DNA of 64,000 nt from Vreelandella piezotolerans (GCF_012427705.1 NZ_CP048602.1:1984001-2048000), one strand, 5' to 3'. Shown: positions 41,511 through 51,416, numbered from the stretch's first letter. Numbers and translations: made by a program. Notes: generated from the sequence alone by a model not told the origin.

Positions 41511-42551
41511 ATGACGTTGATGACTACTTCGCCACCTGCGATTGGGCCTTACCAACTGCCTAACCCGGTCATGCTGGCCCCGATGGCGGGCGTCACTGAT
41601 CGCCCATTTCGCCAGCTATGCCGTCGGTTAGGCGCGGGCTGGGTCGTGGGAGAGATGGTCACGTCAGACCCTTCGCTTTGGCACACGCGCAAATCCCAGC
41701 TACGTATGGATCATCAGGGCGAACCCGACCCACGGGTCGTGCAGGTCGCTGGCGGGGATGCCGAGATGCTGGCGCAGGCGGCGAGACTCAATGTCGAACT
41801 AGGCGCGCAAATCATCGACATCAATATGGGGTGCCCGGCAAAAAAAGTGTGCAACAAAGCCGCTGGCTCAGCCCTCATGCGTGATGAAACGCTGGTCGCC
41901 GAGATTTTAGATGCCGTTGTGAAAGCGGTGGACATCCCCGTCACGCTCAAGATACGCACCGGTTGGTGTGCCGCTTCTAACAATGCACTGCGTATTGCCA
42001 AGCTGGCGGAATCTGCAGGCATCCAAGCGCTGGCCATTCATGGCCGTCACCGCGAACAGCGCTATACTGGTGAAGCCGAGTACGACACGATCGCCGACAT
42101 AAAATCGCACCTCACGATCCCCGTGATTGCCAATGGCGATATCACCACCCCGGAGAAAGCCGCTCATGTGCTGCGTTACACTGGCGCTGATGCAGTGATG
42201 GTTGGCCGCGGCGCCCAGGGCAATCCGTGGATTTTTCAACAAATCACGCATTACCTGACCCATGGTGAGCACCTTGCATCACCCAGCTTGGCTGAGCGAT
42301 GCAGCGTCCTGCTGGAGCATCTGCAGGCACTTCATGACTTCTATGGCACCACCATGGGAGTGCGTATCGCGCGCAAGCACGTCGGCTGGTATCTCGACGA
42401 CGACAAGCGCTTTAACAGTACCCAGCAGCGCACGCTCAAGCAGCAGTTCAACGCTCTGACCACGCCTGACGAGCAGTTTGACTGGATCCACAACGCCATG
42501 ACCCAGGACGCTTCGAAGCGTCTGCTAGCCAAAGGAAGCCATGCGGCATGA
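41511..42551 (+). CDS. dusB: tRNA-dihydrouridine synthase B
   Basis: FMN-dependent tRNA reductase of about 346 residues. [18 protein letters not shown] is the Dus signature start. [20 protein letters not shown] holds the catalytic Cys (KKVC). [14 protein letters not shown] and [14 protein letters not shown] bind FMN phosphate. The frame is open upstream to a TTG at 41421, but the ATG at 41511 (or 41520) gives normal length; neither has a strong ribosome binding site. Its stop overlaps the fis ATG. Confidence 0.94.
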   Translation: MTLMTTSPPAIGPYQLPNPVMLAPMAGVTDRPFRQLCRRLGAGWVVGEMVTSDPSLWHTRKSQLRMDHQGEPDPRVVQVAGGDAEMLAQAARLNVELGAQIIDINMGCPAKKVCNKAAGSALMRDETLVAEILDAVVKAVDIPVTLKIRTGWCAASNNALRIAKLAESAGIQALAIHGRHREQRYTGEAEYDTIADIKSHLTIPVIANGDITTPEKAAHVLRYTGADAVMVGRGAQGNPWIFQQITHYLTHGEHLASPSLAERCSVLLEHLQALHDFYGTTMGVRIARKHVGWYLDDDKRFNSTQQRTLKQQFNALTTPDEQFDWIHNAMTQDASKRLLAKGSHAA

Positions 42552-42871
42552 CTGAACGCGACCTGCTCTCCAGCGAACGCTCCTCACGACTCTCAGGCAC
42601 GCTAGCAGCCCCCTCCGCCAGCGCACAGCCACAGCCACTGAGAGAAGCGGTAGAGACCGCCATGCGCCGTTACTTCGAGCATCTCGATGGCAGCCAAACA
42701 TCTGACTTATATGCCATGGTGATGGCCGAAGTAGAGGCCCCACTGTTAGCGTGCGTGATGGAGCATACCGACGGTAATCAAACTCGCGCCGCCGACGTAC
42801 TTGGCCTGAACCGTGGCACGCTACGCAAAAAACTCAAGCAGTATGGATTGATTGAAAGTGACGCCCCTTGA
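42548..42871 (+). CDS. fis: DNA-binding protein Fis
   Basis: Nucleoid protein of 107 residues, about nine more than E. coli Fis through a Ser/Ala/Gln-rich N-terminal part. The C-terminal helix-turn-helix is [20 protein letters not shown], nearly identical to the enterobacterial one. [18 protein letters not shown] is the dimer helix. ATGA overlap with dusB repeats the E. coli dusB-fis operon. The stop codon lies inside a hairpin. Confidence 0.96.
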   Translation: MTERDLLSSERSSRLSGTLAAPSASAQPQPLREAVETAMRRYFEHLDGSQTSDLYAMVMAEVEAPLLACVMEHTDGNQTRAADVLGLNRGTLRKKLKQYGLIESDAP

Positions 42872-42889
42872 TGGGGCGTTGCCGTTTTT
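42861..42889 (+). terminator. Possible attenuator hairpin overlapping the fis stop codon
   Basis: The stem ACGCCCC / GGGGCGT (seven pairs, five-base loop) spans the fis TGA. A T5 run follows after four other bases (GCCG), so it is not a canonical terminator. It may reduce read-through from fis into purH. Confidence 0.4.
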
Positions 42890-42920
42890 CACCTTAGACC
42901 CGCAGATGACGAGCATCCTT

Positions 42921-44501
42921 ATGGCTGATAGCACCCCTACCCCCGTCCGCCGCGCCCTGCTGAGCGTATCCGATAAAACCGGCATCGTGGAGTTTGCCCA
43001 AGGCCTTGCCGCACACGGCGTCGAGCTGCTCTCCACCGGCGGCACCTACCGTTTGTTGAAAGAAAACGGAATGACGGTAAAAGAAGTATCGGAACACACC
43101 GGCTTTCCAGAAATCATGGACGGTCGGGTCAAAACGCTGCATCCGAAAATCCATGGCGGCATTTTGGCGCGCCGCGGCCAGGACGATGCCGTCATGGCTG
43201 ACAATGACATCACCCCTATCGATATGGTGGTCGTCAACCTTTACCCGTTTGCAGCAACGGTCGCTAAGCCAGATTGCACGCTCGAAGATGCCATCGAGAA
43301 CATCGACATCGGCGGCCCCACCATGGTGCGCGCCTGTGCCAAAAACCATGCCTATACCACCATCGTGGTGAACGCCGACGATTACACTCGTGTGCTTGGC
43401 GAGCTCGACGATAATGCGGGCCAAGTCAGCGCTTCTACGCGTTTTGACCTGGCCGTTAAAGCGTTCGAACATACCGCCGGTTATGACGGCGCCATCGCCG
43501 ACTACCTTGGCCGCCAGGTCGCCAGCGACGGCACCACCTTTGCTCGCACCTTCAACCTGCAGCTTCACAAAAAGCAAGACATGCGATACGGCGAAAACCC
43601 GCATCAAAATGCTGCGTTCTATGTCGACCCCGCCGCCAGCGAGCCTAGCGTAGCCACCGCCAAAACGCTGCAAGGCAAGCCACTCTCTTTCAACAACGTG
43701 GCCGATACCGACGCAGCATTCGAGTGCGTGAAAGCCTTTGACGAGACCGCCTGTGTCATCGTTAAGCACGCCAACCCGTGCGGGGTCGCCGTAGGCGCGA
43801 CCGCATTGGAAGCTTACGACAAGGCCTTTGCCACCGACCCCACCAGCGCCTTTGGCGGCATCATTGCCTTTAATGTGCCGCTTGATGCGGACACCGCGCT
43901 AGCCATCGTTGACCGCCAGTTCGTGGAAGTCATCATTGCGCCTGGCGTCCATGATGAAGCGGCCCGCATCGTGGCGGAGAAACAGAACGTCCGCTTGCTG
44001 GATGTCGGCGACCATTGGCCGGGTACCGCGCAGCCCGCATTCGACTTTAAACGTGTGAATGGCGGCCTATTGGTACAAGATCGTGATCAAGGGATGGTCA
44101 CTGAAGAGGCGCTCACCGTGGTCAGCGAGCGCGCCCCGACCAGCGAAGAGATGCGCGATCTCACCTTTGCATGGCGCGTTGCCAAGTTCGTGAAATCCAA
44201 CGCCATCGTTTATGCAAAAGCGGGCCAAACCATTGGTGTCGGCGCAGGACAGATGAGCCGCGTGTACTCCGCTAAGATCGCAGGTATCAAAGCCGCCGAT
44301 GAAGGGCTTTCCGTACCAGGCTCAGTGATGGCCTCCGATGCCTTCTTCCCCTTCAGGGACGGCATCGACGCCGCCGCTGCCGCTGGCATCACTGCCGTCA
44401 TTCAGCCTGGCGGCTCCATGCGTGACCAAGAAGTGATCGATGCGGCTAACGAAGCAGGCATTGCCATGGTCTTCACCGGCATGCGTCACTTCCGCCACTA
44501 A
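42921..44501 (+). CDS. purH: Bifunctional AICAR transformylase / IMP cyclohydrolase
   Basis: Last two steps of purine synthesis. The first 200 residues are the cyclohydrolase (MGS-like fold: [37 protein letters not shown]). The rest is the transformylase, with [26 protein letters not shown] and [19 protein letters not shown] chose the ATG at 42921 (526 residues, normal for the family); ATG 42906 and TTG 42852 are in frame upstream. It lies 50 bases after fis. Confidence 0.96.
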   Translation: MADSTPTPVRRALLSVSDKTGIVEFAQGLAAHGVELLSTGGTYRLLKENGMTVKEVSEHTGFPEIMDGRVKTLHPKIHGGILARRGQDDAVMADNDITPIDMVVVNLYPFAATVAKPDCTLEDAIENIDIGGPTMVRACAKNHAYTTIVVNADDYTRVLGELDDNAGQVSASTRFDLAVKAFEHTAGYDGAIADYLGRQVASDGTTFARTFNLQLHKKQDMRYGENPHQNAAFYVDPAASEPSVATAKTLQGKPLSFNNVADTDAAFECVKAFDETACVIVKHANPCGVAVGATALEAYDKAFATDPTSAFGGIIAFNVPLDADTALAIVDRQFVEVIIAPGVHDEAARIVAEKQNVRLLDVGDHWPGTAQPAFDFKRVNGGLLVQDRDQGMVTEEALTVVSERAPTSEEMRDLTFAWRVAKFVKSNAIVYAKAGQTIGVGAGQMSRVYSAKIAGIKAADEGLSVPGSVMASDAFFPFRDGIDAAAAAGITAVIQPGGSMRDQEVIDAANEAGIAMVFTGMRHFRH

Positions 44502-44529
44502 ACGGTCAGGTCATCTCACATGCATTAAA

Positions 44530-44553
44530 AAAGCCCTCACTAGTGAGGGCTTT
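44530..44553. terminator. Palindromic bidirectional terminator purH/gabD
   Basis: A 24-base perfect palindrome centred on CTAG (AAAGCCCTCACT with its complement). It is flanked by further As on the left and ends in TTT on the right. It serves the convergent purH and gabD genes. Confidence 0.85.
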
Positions 44554-44568
44554 CAGGTCTATGATGAA

Positions 44569-46029
44569 CTACTTACCAAGATCGATGCAGAGATACTTCG
44601 TTTCCAGGTACTCTTCCAAGCCCTGATGTCCCCCTTCTCTGCCGAGACCTGACGCCTTGACGCCACCAAACGGTGCCGCCGCATTGGAGATAAGGCCGGT
44701 ATTAATGCCTACCATGCCATATTCTAACGCCTCTGCTACACGCCATACGCGAGCCAAATCCCGGGAATAGAAGTAAGACGCCAAGCCGTACTGAGTATCG
44801 TTGGCCATCTCGATAGCGGTTTCCTCATCATCGAAAGGAAACACGGCAGCAAGCGGACCAAACGTCTCTTCATGCGCCACTTTCATGGCATCGGTGGCAA
44901 AACTGATGAGCGTAGGCGTAAAGTAATTGCCCCCTAAGGGGTGCGGATGGCCACCTAGCAGCAGTTCGGCACCGTGATCGACGGCATCCTGGACGTGTTC
45001 GCTCACCTTTTTCACGGCGCTCTCATCGATTAACGGCCCGATGTTTACGCCTGGCTTAGTACCATCCCCCACTTTGAGTTCACTGTTCATCGCAACGGCC
45101 AGTTTTTCGCAAAACGCATTGATGACACTGGATTGAACCAAAAATCGGTTCGTACATACGCATGTCTGACCCGCATTACGAAACTTTGCCGCCATGGCGC
45201 CTTCTACCGCGGCGTCTAAATCCGCATCTTCGAACACAATGAACGGCGCATTGCCACCCAGCTCAAGCGAAATCTTTTGGATGTGTTCCGCTGCTTGAGC
45301 CATTAGCTTGCGCCCCACCTCCGTCGATCCTGTAAAGGTGATTTTGCGAACCTTGGGAGACTCAGTCAGCGCTTTGGCAATATCTGACGCGCTGCCAGGC
45401 ACCACGTTGAACACACCACGAGGAATGCCTGCACGTTCGGCTAGCAGAGCCAATGCCGTCGCCGAAAACGGGGTTTGGCTTGCAGGCTTAACAACGATCG
45501 TGCAACCAGCAGCCAGAGCGGCACCGGCTTTGCGTGTAATCATCGCTGCTGGGAAGTTCCAAGGAGTGATCGCCCCCACTACACCCACGGGCTGCTTGGT
45601 AACGACGATGCGCTGATTGGCATTGGCTGCAGGAATCGTTTCACCGTAAACGCGACGAGCCTCTTCAGCAAACCAACGTAGAAAGCTCGCAGCGTAAACG
45701 ATTTCACCTTCAGCTTCTTTGACCGGCTTACCTTGCTCATGCGTCATGAGAAGCGCGAGATCCTGCTTATGTTCGAGCATCAAATCATGCCATTTGAGCA
45801 ACAAGTCCGCCCGCTCTTGAGCAGTTAGCGCCCGCCATGCCGGCAGTGCTGCATCGGCTGCCTCGATGGCACGCTCGGTTTCCGCTCTACCCAGTCGAGG
45901 GATATCCCCTACTGGCTCGCCGGTAGCGGGATTCGTGACGTTGATTTGCTCACCGCTGTCAGCGGCTACCCAACTGCCATCGATATAGGCAAATGGGCAA
46001 TATAGCTGCGTTTCTCTCAGCGCTTCCAT
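44569..46029 (-). CDS. gabD: Succinate-semialdehyde dehydrogenase family protein
   Basis: Aldehyde dehydrogenase of 486 residues. VVKPASQTPFSATAL and FTGSTEVGRKLM bind NAD(P). LELGGNAPFIVFED holds the general-base Glu, and NAGQTCVCTNRF the catalytic Cys near 287 with the second Cys two residues on, typical of GabD. PFGGVKASGLGREGG and the end ETKYLCIDLG also fit GabD. There is no gabT next to it. Related ALDHs (glutarate semialdehyde) cannot be excluded. It may serve GABA or polyamine breakdown. Confidence 0.86.
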   Translation of the reverse strand: MEALRETQLYCPFAYIDGSWVAADSGEQINVTNPATGEPVGDIPRLGRAETERAIEAADAALPAWRALTAQERADLLLKWHDLMLEHKQDLALLMTHEQGKPVKEAEGEIVYAASFLRWFAEEARRVYGETIPAANANQRIVVTKQPVGVVGAITPWNFPAAMITRKAGAALAAGCTIVVKPASQTPFSATALALLAERAGIPRGVFNVVPGSASDIAKALTESPKVRKITFTGSTEVGRKLMAQAAEHIQKISLELGGNAPFIVFEDADLDAAVEGAMAAKFRNAGQTCVCTNRFLVQSSVINAFCEKLAVAMNSELKVGDGTKPGVNIGPLIDESAVKKVSEHVQDAVDHGAELLLGGHPHPLGGNYFTPTLISFATDAMKVAHEETFGPLAAVFPFDDEETAIEMANDTQYGLASYFYSRDLARVWRVAEALEYGMVGINTGLISNAAAPFGGVKASGLGREGGHQGLEEYLETKYLCIDLGK

Positions 46030-46139
46030 GACAGACTCCTGACCAAATGACGGCCTAATCGGCTCATTGACCCGTTCATGCTAAGACGAAACGACGCGTT
46101 TCACCAAACCTTTGATACAAAAGGTCAGCGCCACTCGGC

Positions 46140-46691
46140 CTAACTAATCAATGTCAAAAATTCCTGGCGAGTGGCTTGGTTACTGCGGAACCCTCCCAGC
46201 ATGACGGAAGAGGTCATGCTCGAGTTCTGCTTTTCGACCCCACGCATCATCATGCAAAGGTGTCGAGCTTCGATGACGACCGCCACTCCTCGCGCCTGGG
46301 TGACTTGCTGCACCGCTTCTGCAATTTCTCTGGTCAGGTTTTCCTGAATCTGCATACGTCGCGCATACATGTCGACGATGCGCGCGAACTTGGACAAACC
46401 CAACACCTTGCCACTGGGCAAGTAAGCTATGTGGCACTTGCCAATAAATGGCAGCAAATGGTGCTCGCACATCGAGTAGAGCTCGATATCCTTGACCAAC
46501 ACCATTTCGTCGGTTTGTGATTCGAACACGGCGCCATTGACGATCTCTTCGAGCGACTGGTGATAACCAGCGTTCAAAAACTGCATGGCCTTAGCGGCTC
46601 GCTTGGGCGTATCTCTTAGGCCCTCGCGATCCGGGTTTTCACCCAAAGCGGTAATGATGTGACGGTAATGTTGGGCGATGTCGTCGGTCAT
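46140..46691 (-). CDS. folE: GTP cyclohydrolase I
   Basis: First enzyme of tetrahydrofolate/pterin synthesis. 183 residues starting [20 protein letters not shown]. Zinc ligands are in [13 protein letters not shown] and [30 protein letters not shown] is a family block. GAGGCCTACC precedes the chosen ATG; two earlier in-frame ATGs are not needed. Confidence 0.95.
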   Translation of the reverse strand: MTDDIAQHYRHIITALGENPDREGLRDTPKRAAKAMQFLNAGYHQSLEEIVNGAVFESQTDEMVLVKDIELYSMCEHHLLPFIGKCHIAYLPSGKVLGLSKFARIVDMYARRMQIQENLTREIAEAVQQVTQARGVAVVIEARHLCMMMRGVEKQNSSMTSSVMLGGFRSNQATRQEFLTLIS

Positions 46692-47041
46692 GGTAGGCCT
46701 CATTAAACTGTGCTTGTTCGCTATCACTCAATCGCTTTGCAGCAATGTCATCGCGCCAGCGAGCCTCATTTTCGGCAAACTATTTTTAGCTTGCAGTGTT
46801 ATCCGTTTAGCTGCCTTACCTAGCGTGCTAGCTGAACGCCTATCTTGGACAACCATCATGTACAAAAAATATACCTTAAAAAATTTATGTACAACAAGAA
46901 CGGCCTATTAATCTATTTTAACGCACCTAAGCAGGCTGTGGCAGAGTGACACGCACCCCCCTTCGGCACTATAGGAGCTGTGCTATGCTATGGGCATCAT
47001 TTTCCTGCTGACAATGCAGGTATCACTGTTGAGAGTAAGCC
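46692..47041. other. Intergenic region between folE and a secreted protein gene
   Basis: 350 bases between divergent genes. The stretch 46850-46920 is AT-rich (near 70 percent by eye), unlike the surrounding DNA, and may hold promoters; no clear -35/-10 pair was fixed. A 77-codon frame across the folE start is a shadow. No repeat or RNA gene is seen. Confidence 0.5.
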
Positions 47042-47635
47042 ATGTCATTTAAATCATCGCCCTTTTGGCTAGCCGCCCTGCTGGGTACGTTATGGGTATC
47101 CTCCACTTATGCAGAAGAGTCGATGCTGACCTTGCCAAGCGGCGCAAAGGTGGGCGTTGAAGTCGTCGAGGCTCTGGCGTTCGATAATACCCAGTCACGT
47201 TATAGCGACATTCTTCTTCATCCAACGACCGCTAATGGGACCACAGACGCGCTTCCTGAATATTGCTTGCTGGTGGCGAACGCACAGCTAAACGGTGATC
47301 GCATACGTATTACCACGCAGGATGCCACCTGCATTGAAACCCATGATGCAGAAAGCGCCATTTACTCCGGCTCATTCTCTGCGAGCGCTTACGCCGAAGA
47401 TGGCCAATATGGTATCCCCTGCGGTAACGGTGACTGCACGCTTGCACCTGGACAATCGTTCGTTCTTACGTTGGATGAAAGCATTCAGATCGCCGCGCAA
47501 GATAACCCCTCTGCCGAGATAAACGCGACTCGGCGTCAAGCCAATGGTGAAGGCGTGGCCAACCCAATTCCTGGCGAACGTCCTGATCCTGACCAAAGTA
47601 TCGAAAACCCAGCGCCGACTGAACAGCCTAATTAA
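47042..47635 (+). CDS. Secreted protein of unknown function
   Basis: 197 residues. A signal peptide (FWLAALLGTLWVSSTYA) is cleaved probably before EESML. The mature part is rich in Ala, Thr, Asp and Glu with four cysteines (EYCLL, ATCIET, IPCGNGDC), which suggests two disulfides in the periplasm. The last 30 residues are a Pro/Asn/Glu-rich tail (GERPDPDQSIENPAPTEQPN). GAGAG precedes the ATG. I do not recognise the family. Confidence 0.75.
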   Translation: MSFKSSPFWLAALLGTLWVSSTYAEESMLTLPSGAKVGVEVVEALAFDNTQSRYSDILLHPTTANGTTDALPEYCLLVANAQLNGDRIRITTQDATCIETHDAESAIYSGSFSASAYAEDGQYGIPCGNGDCTLAPGQSFVLTLDESIQIAAQDNPSAEINATRRQANGEGVANPIPGERPDPDQSIENPAPTEQPN

Positions 47636-47653
47636 CGCCTACTTTTTCATACC

Positions 47654-47685
47654 GCGGCCTTTCGTCGTTGAATACGAAAGGTCGC
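47654..47685. terminator. Stem-loop between two convergent genes
   Basis: GCGGCCTTTCGT pairs with ACGAAAGGTCGC (12 pairs, one G-U, eight-base loop) in the 78-base gap between the secreted protein gene and srkA. No long T-run follows, so this is a weak terminator call. Confidence 0.5.
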
Positions 47686-47713
47686 TGTGTCCTTTCCTCA
47701 TCGTTGTTCGATG

Positions 47714-48688
47714 CTAGGCCAGCCACAATGGCGTTTCTAACTGAAGCAACTGCTGCTCGAGCTGTCGTATGTGTTGATCCCAGTAACCCGCTTCCGCCAA
47801 CCAGGGAAATGCGCGAGGAAAAGCCGGGTCTTCCCAGCGACTAACCAACCAAGCCGCGTGTCGTGTGAGACGATACGCTCTTAAAGGCTCGATGAGTGAC
47901 ATTTGCTCATGCGGAAATGGCCTGGTTTCTTCGTACCCCTCGACGATTTCACTAAGCTGCGTGCGCCACTGCTGAGGCTCTTCCATGGGTAACAGCATCC
48001 AAACGTCCTGAATGGCAGGCGCCATCAAGCAGTCGTCGAAATCGACAAGATGGAAGTCTCCATCACGACCTAATACGTTACCTAAGTGGCAGTCACCGTG
48101 AGCCCGAATCATACACTCAGCGCTCAACGCTACGCTCTCTAAATGTTGACGTATCTTATTCACTACCCGTTGATAAGCGCGCGCCTGATGGTCATTCAGC
48201 CACGGGCTTGCCAGAACACGCCGCTCGGCATCACTGACACCTTCCGCTAGCCGCAGCGTGTCACGGTGCTGAAAAGGGGCTTGCGCTGCCACTTCGTGAA
48301 GCCGTCCTAACACCTCCCCTAAGGCAAACAAGTGGTCCGGGTTATCCAACTCCGGCGCTTGACCAGAGCATTGAGAAAACAGCGCAAAACGAAATGGCCC
48401 AAACGTATGCAAAGATCTGCAATGCGCATCTCGCCAAGGTGCGACGACAGGCACGCCTGCCTGGGTCAATTCGGTTAAGAACGCGTGCTCTTCTTCGATC
48501 GCTTCGTTGGACCAACGTCCCGGCCGGTAAAATTTCACGACCCAACGGGCACCCGTGTCATCACGGAACATCAGCACACGGTTTTCATAGCTATTCAAAG
48601 CAAAGGGTTCCCCTGAAGGCCAGATACCGATTGACTCTATTGCCGACATGACGAGGTCAGGTGACAGCGCACTAAACGGATGCGACAT
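47714..48688 (-). CDS. srkA: Stress response kinase A (YihE type)
   Basis: Protein kinase of the aminoglycoside-phosphotransferase fold, 324 residues. ALNSYENRVLMF and WVVKFYRPGRWS form the nucleotide site; CMIRAHGDCHLGNVLG is the catalytic loop (HGDxHxGN) and FHLVDFDDCLMAP the metal Asp. E. coli SrkA has about 328 residues and limits stress-induced toxin-antitoxin death. AAGGAGTCATTT precedes the ATG; 39 upstream codons are rejected. Confidence 0.94.
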   Translation of the reverse strand: MSHPFSALSPDLVMSAIESIGIWPSGEPFALNSYENRVLMFRDDTGARWVVKFYRPGRWSNEAIEEEHAFLTELTQAGVPVVAPWRDAHCRSLHTFGPFRFALFSQCSGQAPELDNPDHLFALGEVLGRLHEVAAQAPFQHRDTLRLAEGVSDAERRVLASPWLNDHQARAYQRVVNKIRQHLESVALSAECMIRAHGDCHLGNVLGRDGDFHLVDFDDCLMAPAIQDVWMLLPMEEPQQWRTQLSEIVEGYEETRPFPHEQMSLIEPLRAYRLTRHAAWLVSRWEDPAFPRAFPWLAEAGYWDQHIRQLEQQLLQLETPLWLA

Positions 48689-48719
48689 AAATGACTCCTT
48701 AAAAGAGCTGACTAGTTTA

Positions 48720-49400
48720 TCAACTCTTCTGAAAGGGTGTGCGAGCAGCTGCCCATACGTCCACGCGCTTCGCACCCTGTGCCAGCGCAGCGGCGGCCAA
48801 GGCATGGCCGGTTGCCCCTGTGGTGACTACATCATCGACGATGGTGACATGTTCAGGTATGCCCCCCTCCATCCTAAAGGCGTCGCTTACGTTTCGGCGC
48901 CGCTCTTTACGATTCAAAGAGCGTTGTGAAGGCATCTGTTTGATACAACGCGCTCGAAGGACTGGCATACCCGTGCTCTTGCCGAGCCGTTTGGCCAGCC
49001 AATGTGCTTGATTAAAGCCACGTTCTTTAGCCCGCGCTGGAAACATGGGGACTGGAAGCAAAGCGTTACCCAACGCGGGCGGTGGTTGTGAAAGCATCAA
49101 ATTCACTAGCAACTGACCGGCACGAGGCGACGCCTGAAATTTGAAATCATGCACTAGTTGCGACACAACCTCTTGATAGCAAAGTGCTGCAGTGGTGATC
49201 GTAAAGCTCGGCGGCTCTACCAAACAGTGGCCGCAGCGACTCTCACCGGCGCCCAAAAGCGGTTCGGCACACTGCTCGCAGCTCACTCGATTCCAAGGCA
49301 GTTGCGCATAGCACTCCTCACACCATCCGCTTTCAGTTGCTCGAGAGCACAAACAAAAGGCGCAGTAACCTGGCAAACCTCGCTTAAGCCACTGATTCAT
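48720..49400 (-). CDS. comF: ComF-family phosphoribosyltransferase-like protein
   Basis: About 226 residues. The N-terminal zinc finger has Cys pairs CAFCLC, CEEC, CEQC and CGHC. The C-terminal PRTase-like domain has VTIVDDVVTTGATGHALAA, the PRPP-binding loop, and RSLNRKERRRNV, a ComF hallmark. ComF/GntX proteins take part in DNA uptake. The start is uncertain: ATGs at 49421, 49406 and 49400 are in frame with poor ribosome binding sites; I chose the one giving MNQWLKRGLPGYC. Its upstream region abuts the tRNA promoter. Confidence 0.88.
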   Translation of the reverse strand: MNQWLKRGLPGYCAFCLCSRATESGWCEECYAQLPWNRVSCEQCAEPLLGAGESRCGHCLVEPPSFTITTAALCYQEVVSQLVHDFKFQASPRAGQLLVNLMLSQPPPALGNALLPVPMFPARAKERGFNQAHWLAKRLGKSTGMPVLRARCIKQMPSQRSLNRKERRRNVSDAFRMEGGIPEHVTIVDDVVTTGATGHALAAAALAQGAKRVDVWAAARTPFQKS

Positions 49401-49468
49401 GACCATGGTCCATTTCATCATTGTATGTACATCCCATGTCTGACAGTCAAAATAGCAGCGCATCGTGA

Positions 49469-49496
49469 TTGACATTAACGCAGAAGTTGATAATAT
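49469..49496 (+). promoter_or_regulatory. Promoter of tRNA-Leu
   Basis: A perfect TTGACA (49469-49474), a 16-base spacer and TAATAT (49491-49496), ending 15 bases before the mature tRNA start. Confidence 0.7.
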
Positions 49497-49511
49497 ATGC
49501 CTCGTCTTCTG

Positions 49512-49595
49512 CGGATGTGGTGGAATTGGTAGACACGCTAGATTTAGGTTCTAGTGCCGTAAGGTGTGGGAGTTCGAGTCTCCCCATCCGCACCA
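49512..49595 (+). tRNA. tRNA-Leu (anticodon UAG)
   Basis: Cloverleaf of 84 bases with encoded CCA. The acceptor stem GCGGATG pairs with CATCCGC. The D-arm is followed by anticodon stem CTAGA/TCTAG with loop TTTAGGT, giving anticodon TAG. A class II variable arm follows (TGCCGTAAGGTGT), and the T-arm is GGGAGTTCGAGTCTCCC. The long variable arm fits leucine. Confidence 0.95.
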
Positions 49596-49619
49596 ATTTA
49601 AAATGTAAAACCTCAAAGG

Positions 49620-49651
49620 ATTCGGTAGCGCATAGCTAGCCGAATTTTTTT
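49620..49651 (+). terminator. Terminator of tRNA-Leu
   Basis: ATTCGGTAGC pairs with GCTAGCCGAAT (one bulged G), followed by six or seven Ts, 25 bases after the tRNA. Confidence 0.8.
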
Positions 49652-49759
49652 GTTTTCAACTCCCCTTCATCGTATCAACCTAACTAGCTGACTTCGCCCT
49701 TTTTTTAGGCTACGTTATCGGTCAATCTACGCCGTCAATTTTGAGAAGGATCTCAACTT

Positions 49760-50389
49760 ATGCAATGGCTGAACGACAATGCTCAGGCAATTTCTGCAGT
49801 GGCCAGTATTTGTACACTGTTCGTATGGGTGTTTTACGCGCAACTGCTCTATAACGGCTACGTGCGACAACGCCGACCTCGCATCATCGTCAATCGGGGT
49901 AAAGGTATCGGCACCAAAGCCCTGTGCTTGATCAGCAATATGAGCAGTGAGGCTATCTATATTCAACACTTGGTCGCCGTCCTGCACACTCGCGAAGGAG
50001 TGTATGAATTGGATGTCGTCGAGTATCAGCAGCAAAGCGGGGATGACAACGAAGAGTGCTACCGCACCCATCAGGGGCCTTTGGCATCGGGAGATTATTT
50101 GCACATACAGTCGTTTGGCTCGATCGTGGATCAGTTGGTTCAGCACTGGAAGCTAGACCAAGGCACCTTGCAAGAGCAAACACCAGAGCTCGAGATACGA
50201 GTCATCGCAATTTATGGCTCCGAAGATATGCCGGTCGGTGCCTCGAGGCGCTTTGCTTTGGATTTAAACGCGGATCCGCTCCACCAACTCACGCCGCTTA
50301 AAGTAGATACCGAGCGCATGAACAGTCGGCGCGATCGCAAGCGAGTACTGGAGTGGGCAAAAGCCATCGAGATGCATAAAGCACAATGA
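49760..50389 (+). CDS. Uncharacterised protein with one N-terminal membrane helix
   Basis: 209 residues. One hydrophobic helix at about 10-33 (ISAVASICTLFVWVFYAQLL), then basic residues (RQRRPRIIVNRG), so the rest is likely cytoplasmic. The remaining part reads as beta strands (ALCLISNMSSEAIYIQHLVA) with an acidic loop (QQQSGDDNEECYR) and a charged C-terminal helix. No motif is recognised. The next gene starts 34 bases after its stop, so the two may be co-transcribed. Confidence 0.7.
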   Translation: MQWLNDNAQAISAVASICTLFVWVFYAQLLYNGYVRQRRPRIIVNRGKGIGTKALCLISNMSSEAIYIQHLVAVLHTREGVYELDVVEYQQQSGDDNEECYRTHQGPLASGDYLHIQSFGSIVDQLVQHWKLDQGTLQEQTPELEIRVIAIYGSEDMPVGASRRFALDLNADPLHQLTPLKVDTERMNSRRDRKRVLEWAKAIEMHKAQ

Positions 50390-50423
50390 TGTGCGCACCT
50401 AATTAAAAGGCGGGGACGTTCCT

Positions 50424-51416
50424 ATGAAACCTATCATTGCACTCGTTTGGTTAGGCGCGCTGAGTACCCTCTCGTTCGGTGTGCATGCGGATGAGGAAGA
50501 CAGCGACTTACCTGACTGGGCCGAAGAACGGGTAGAACCTTTCCGCGCCCGCATCGGCAATTGGGTCGACAATACGTCTCGTAATATTGATGCTTTTTTT
50601 GGCGGTGAACACTCGGCCACTGTCCAAAACAAGTCCTACTTACGTTTAGGCCAAGAAATCGACTGGATGGAAGGTGACGGCACCAACGGTGACATTAGCG
50701 TTCGTTATCGCATCGACCTGCCCACCACCGAGGAGCGTTTGAGACTCGTGGTCGAGAGCGATCCAGAAGAGTCGCAGGGTACGCTAGCCGATCAAGGTTC
50801 GGGTCGCCTCTACAATGATCAGAGAGACCGCAGCACGTCTACATTTGGCCTCGACTGGTTAGAAAGCCGTGATAAACGAGAAAATTGGAGCAATCGGATA
50901 GGCGCAGGTATTCGCCTACGTATGCCACTCGACCCGTATGTTCGTTTCACTAGCGAGCGGCTGTGGGACATTGGCGACGGCCCCTGGCAGCTGGAGTCCT
51001 TCAACCGTCTATCCTGGTTCAATAATGAAGGCTATTCGGCACGCACGACGTGGGACATAGGTCGCCCACTCTCCGAAAATAGACATTTGCGCTTTATCAC
51101 TACCGTCCAATGGCGAGAGGAAGAAGACAAGCTGGAGTTTAGCGAAGTCGCTCAGCTCAATCAGCGTCTGAACGACCGCAGTGCACTACGTCATTCAGCC
51201 ATTGCGATTGGTGAAAGCGCTTCCAATCCACGCATGACCAACTATTACCTACAAACCCGCTACCGTCGCGATCTTCACAAAGGCATTCTGTTTGGCGATG
51301 TCATACCAGAGCTGCATTTTCAGCGCGAGGATAGTTACGACCCCCGCTGGGCAATGACACTGCGTTTAGAAATGTACTTTCAGCGTGATATTCAGCGAGA
51401 CTACTTTCAATTCTAA
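50424..51416 (+). CDS. Probable outer-membrane beta-barrel protein of unknown function
   Basis: 330 residues with a signal peptide (IIALVWLGALSTLSFGVHA), then an acidic segment (DEEDSDLPDWAEERVE). From about residue 75 on there are alternating amphipathic strands (SYLRLGQEIDWME, ISVRYRIDLP, MTLRLEMYFQRD). The protein ends in Phe after DYFQ, the C-terminal aromatic residue that directs BAM-dependent barrels. I count about ten to twelve possible strands. There is no TonB box or plug. AAAGGCGGGG lies upstream of the ATG. Confidence 0.7.
   Translation: MKPIIALVWLGALSTLSFGVHADEEDSDLPDWAEERVEPFRARIGNWVDNTSRNIDAFFGGEHSATVQNKSYLRLGQEIDWMEGDGTNGDISVRYRIDLPTTEERLRLVVESDPEESQGTLADQGSGRLYNDQRDRSTSTFGLDWLESRDKRENWSNRIGAGIRLRMPLDPYVRFTSERLWDIGDGPWQLESFNRLSWFNNEGYSARTTWDIGRPLSENRHLRFITTVQWREEEDKLEFSEVAQLNQRLNDRSALRHSAIAIGESASNPRMTNYYLQTRYRRDLHKGILFGDVIPELHFQREDSYDPRWAMTLRLEMYFQRDIQRDYFQF

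Noticed and set aside
42894..43769. 291-codon open frame antisense to purH
   Set aside because: Lies wholly inside a certain gene and has no motif.
49512..49595. tRNA-Leu as an integration site
   Set aside because: No integrase gene and no repeat of the tRNA 3' end was found nearby; the downstream genes look like ordinary chromosome.
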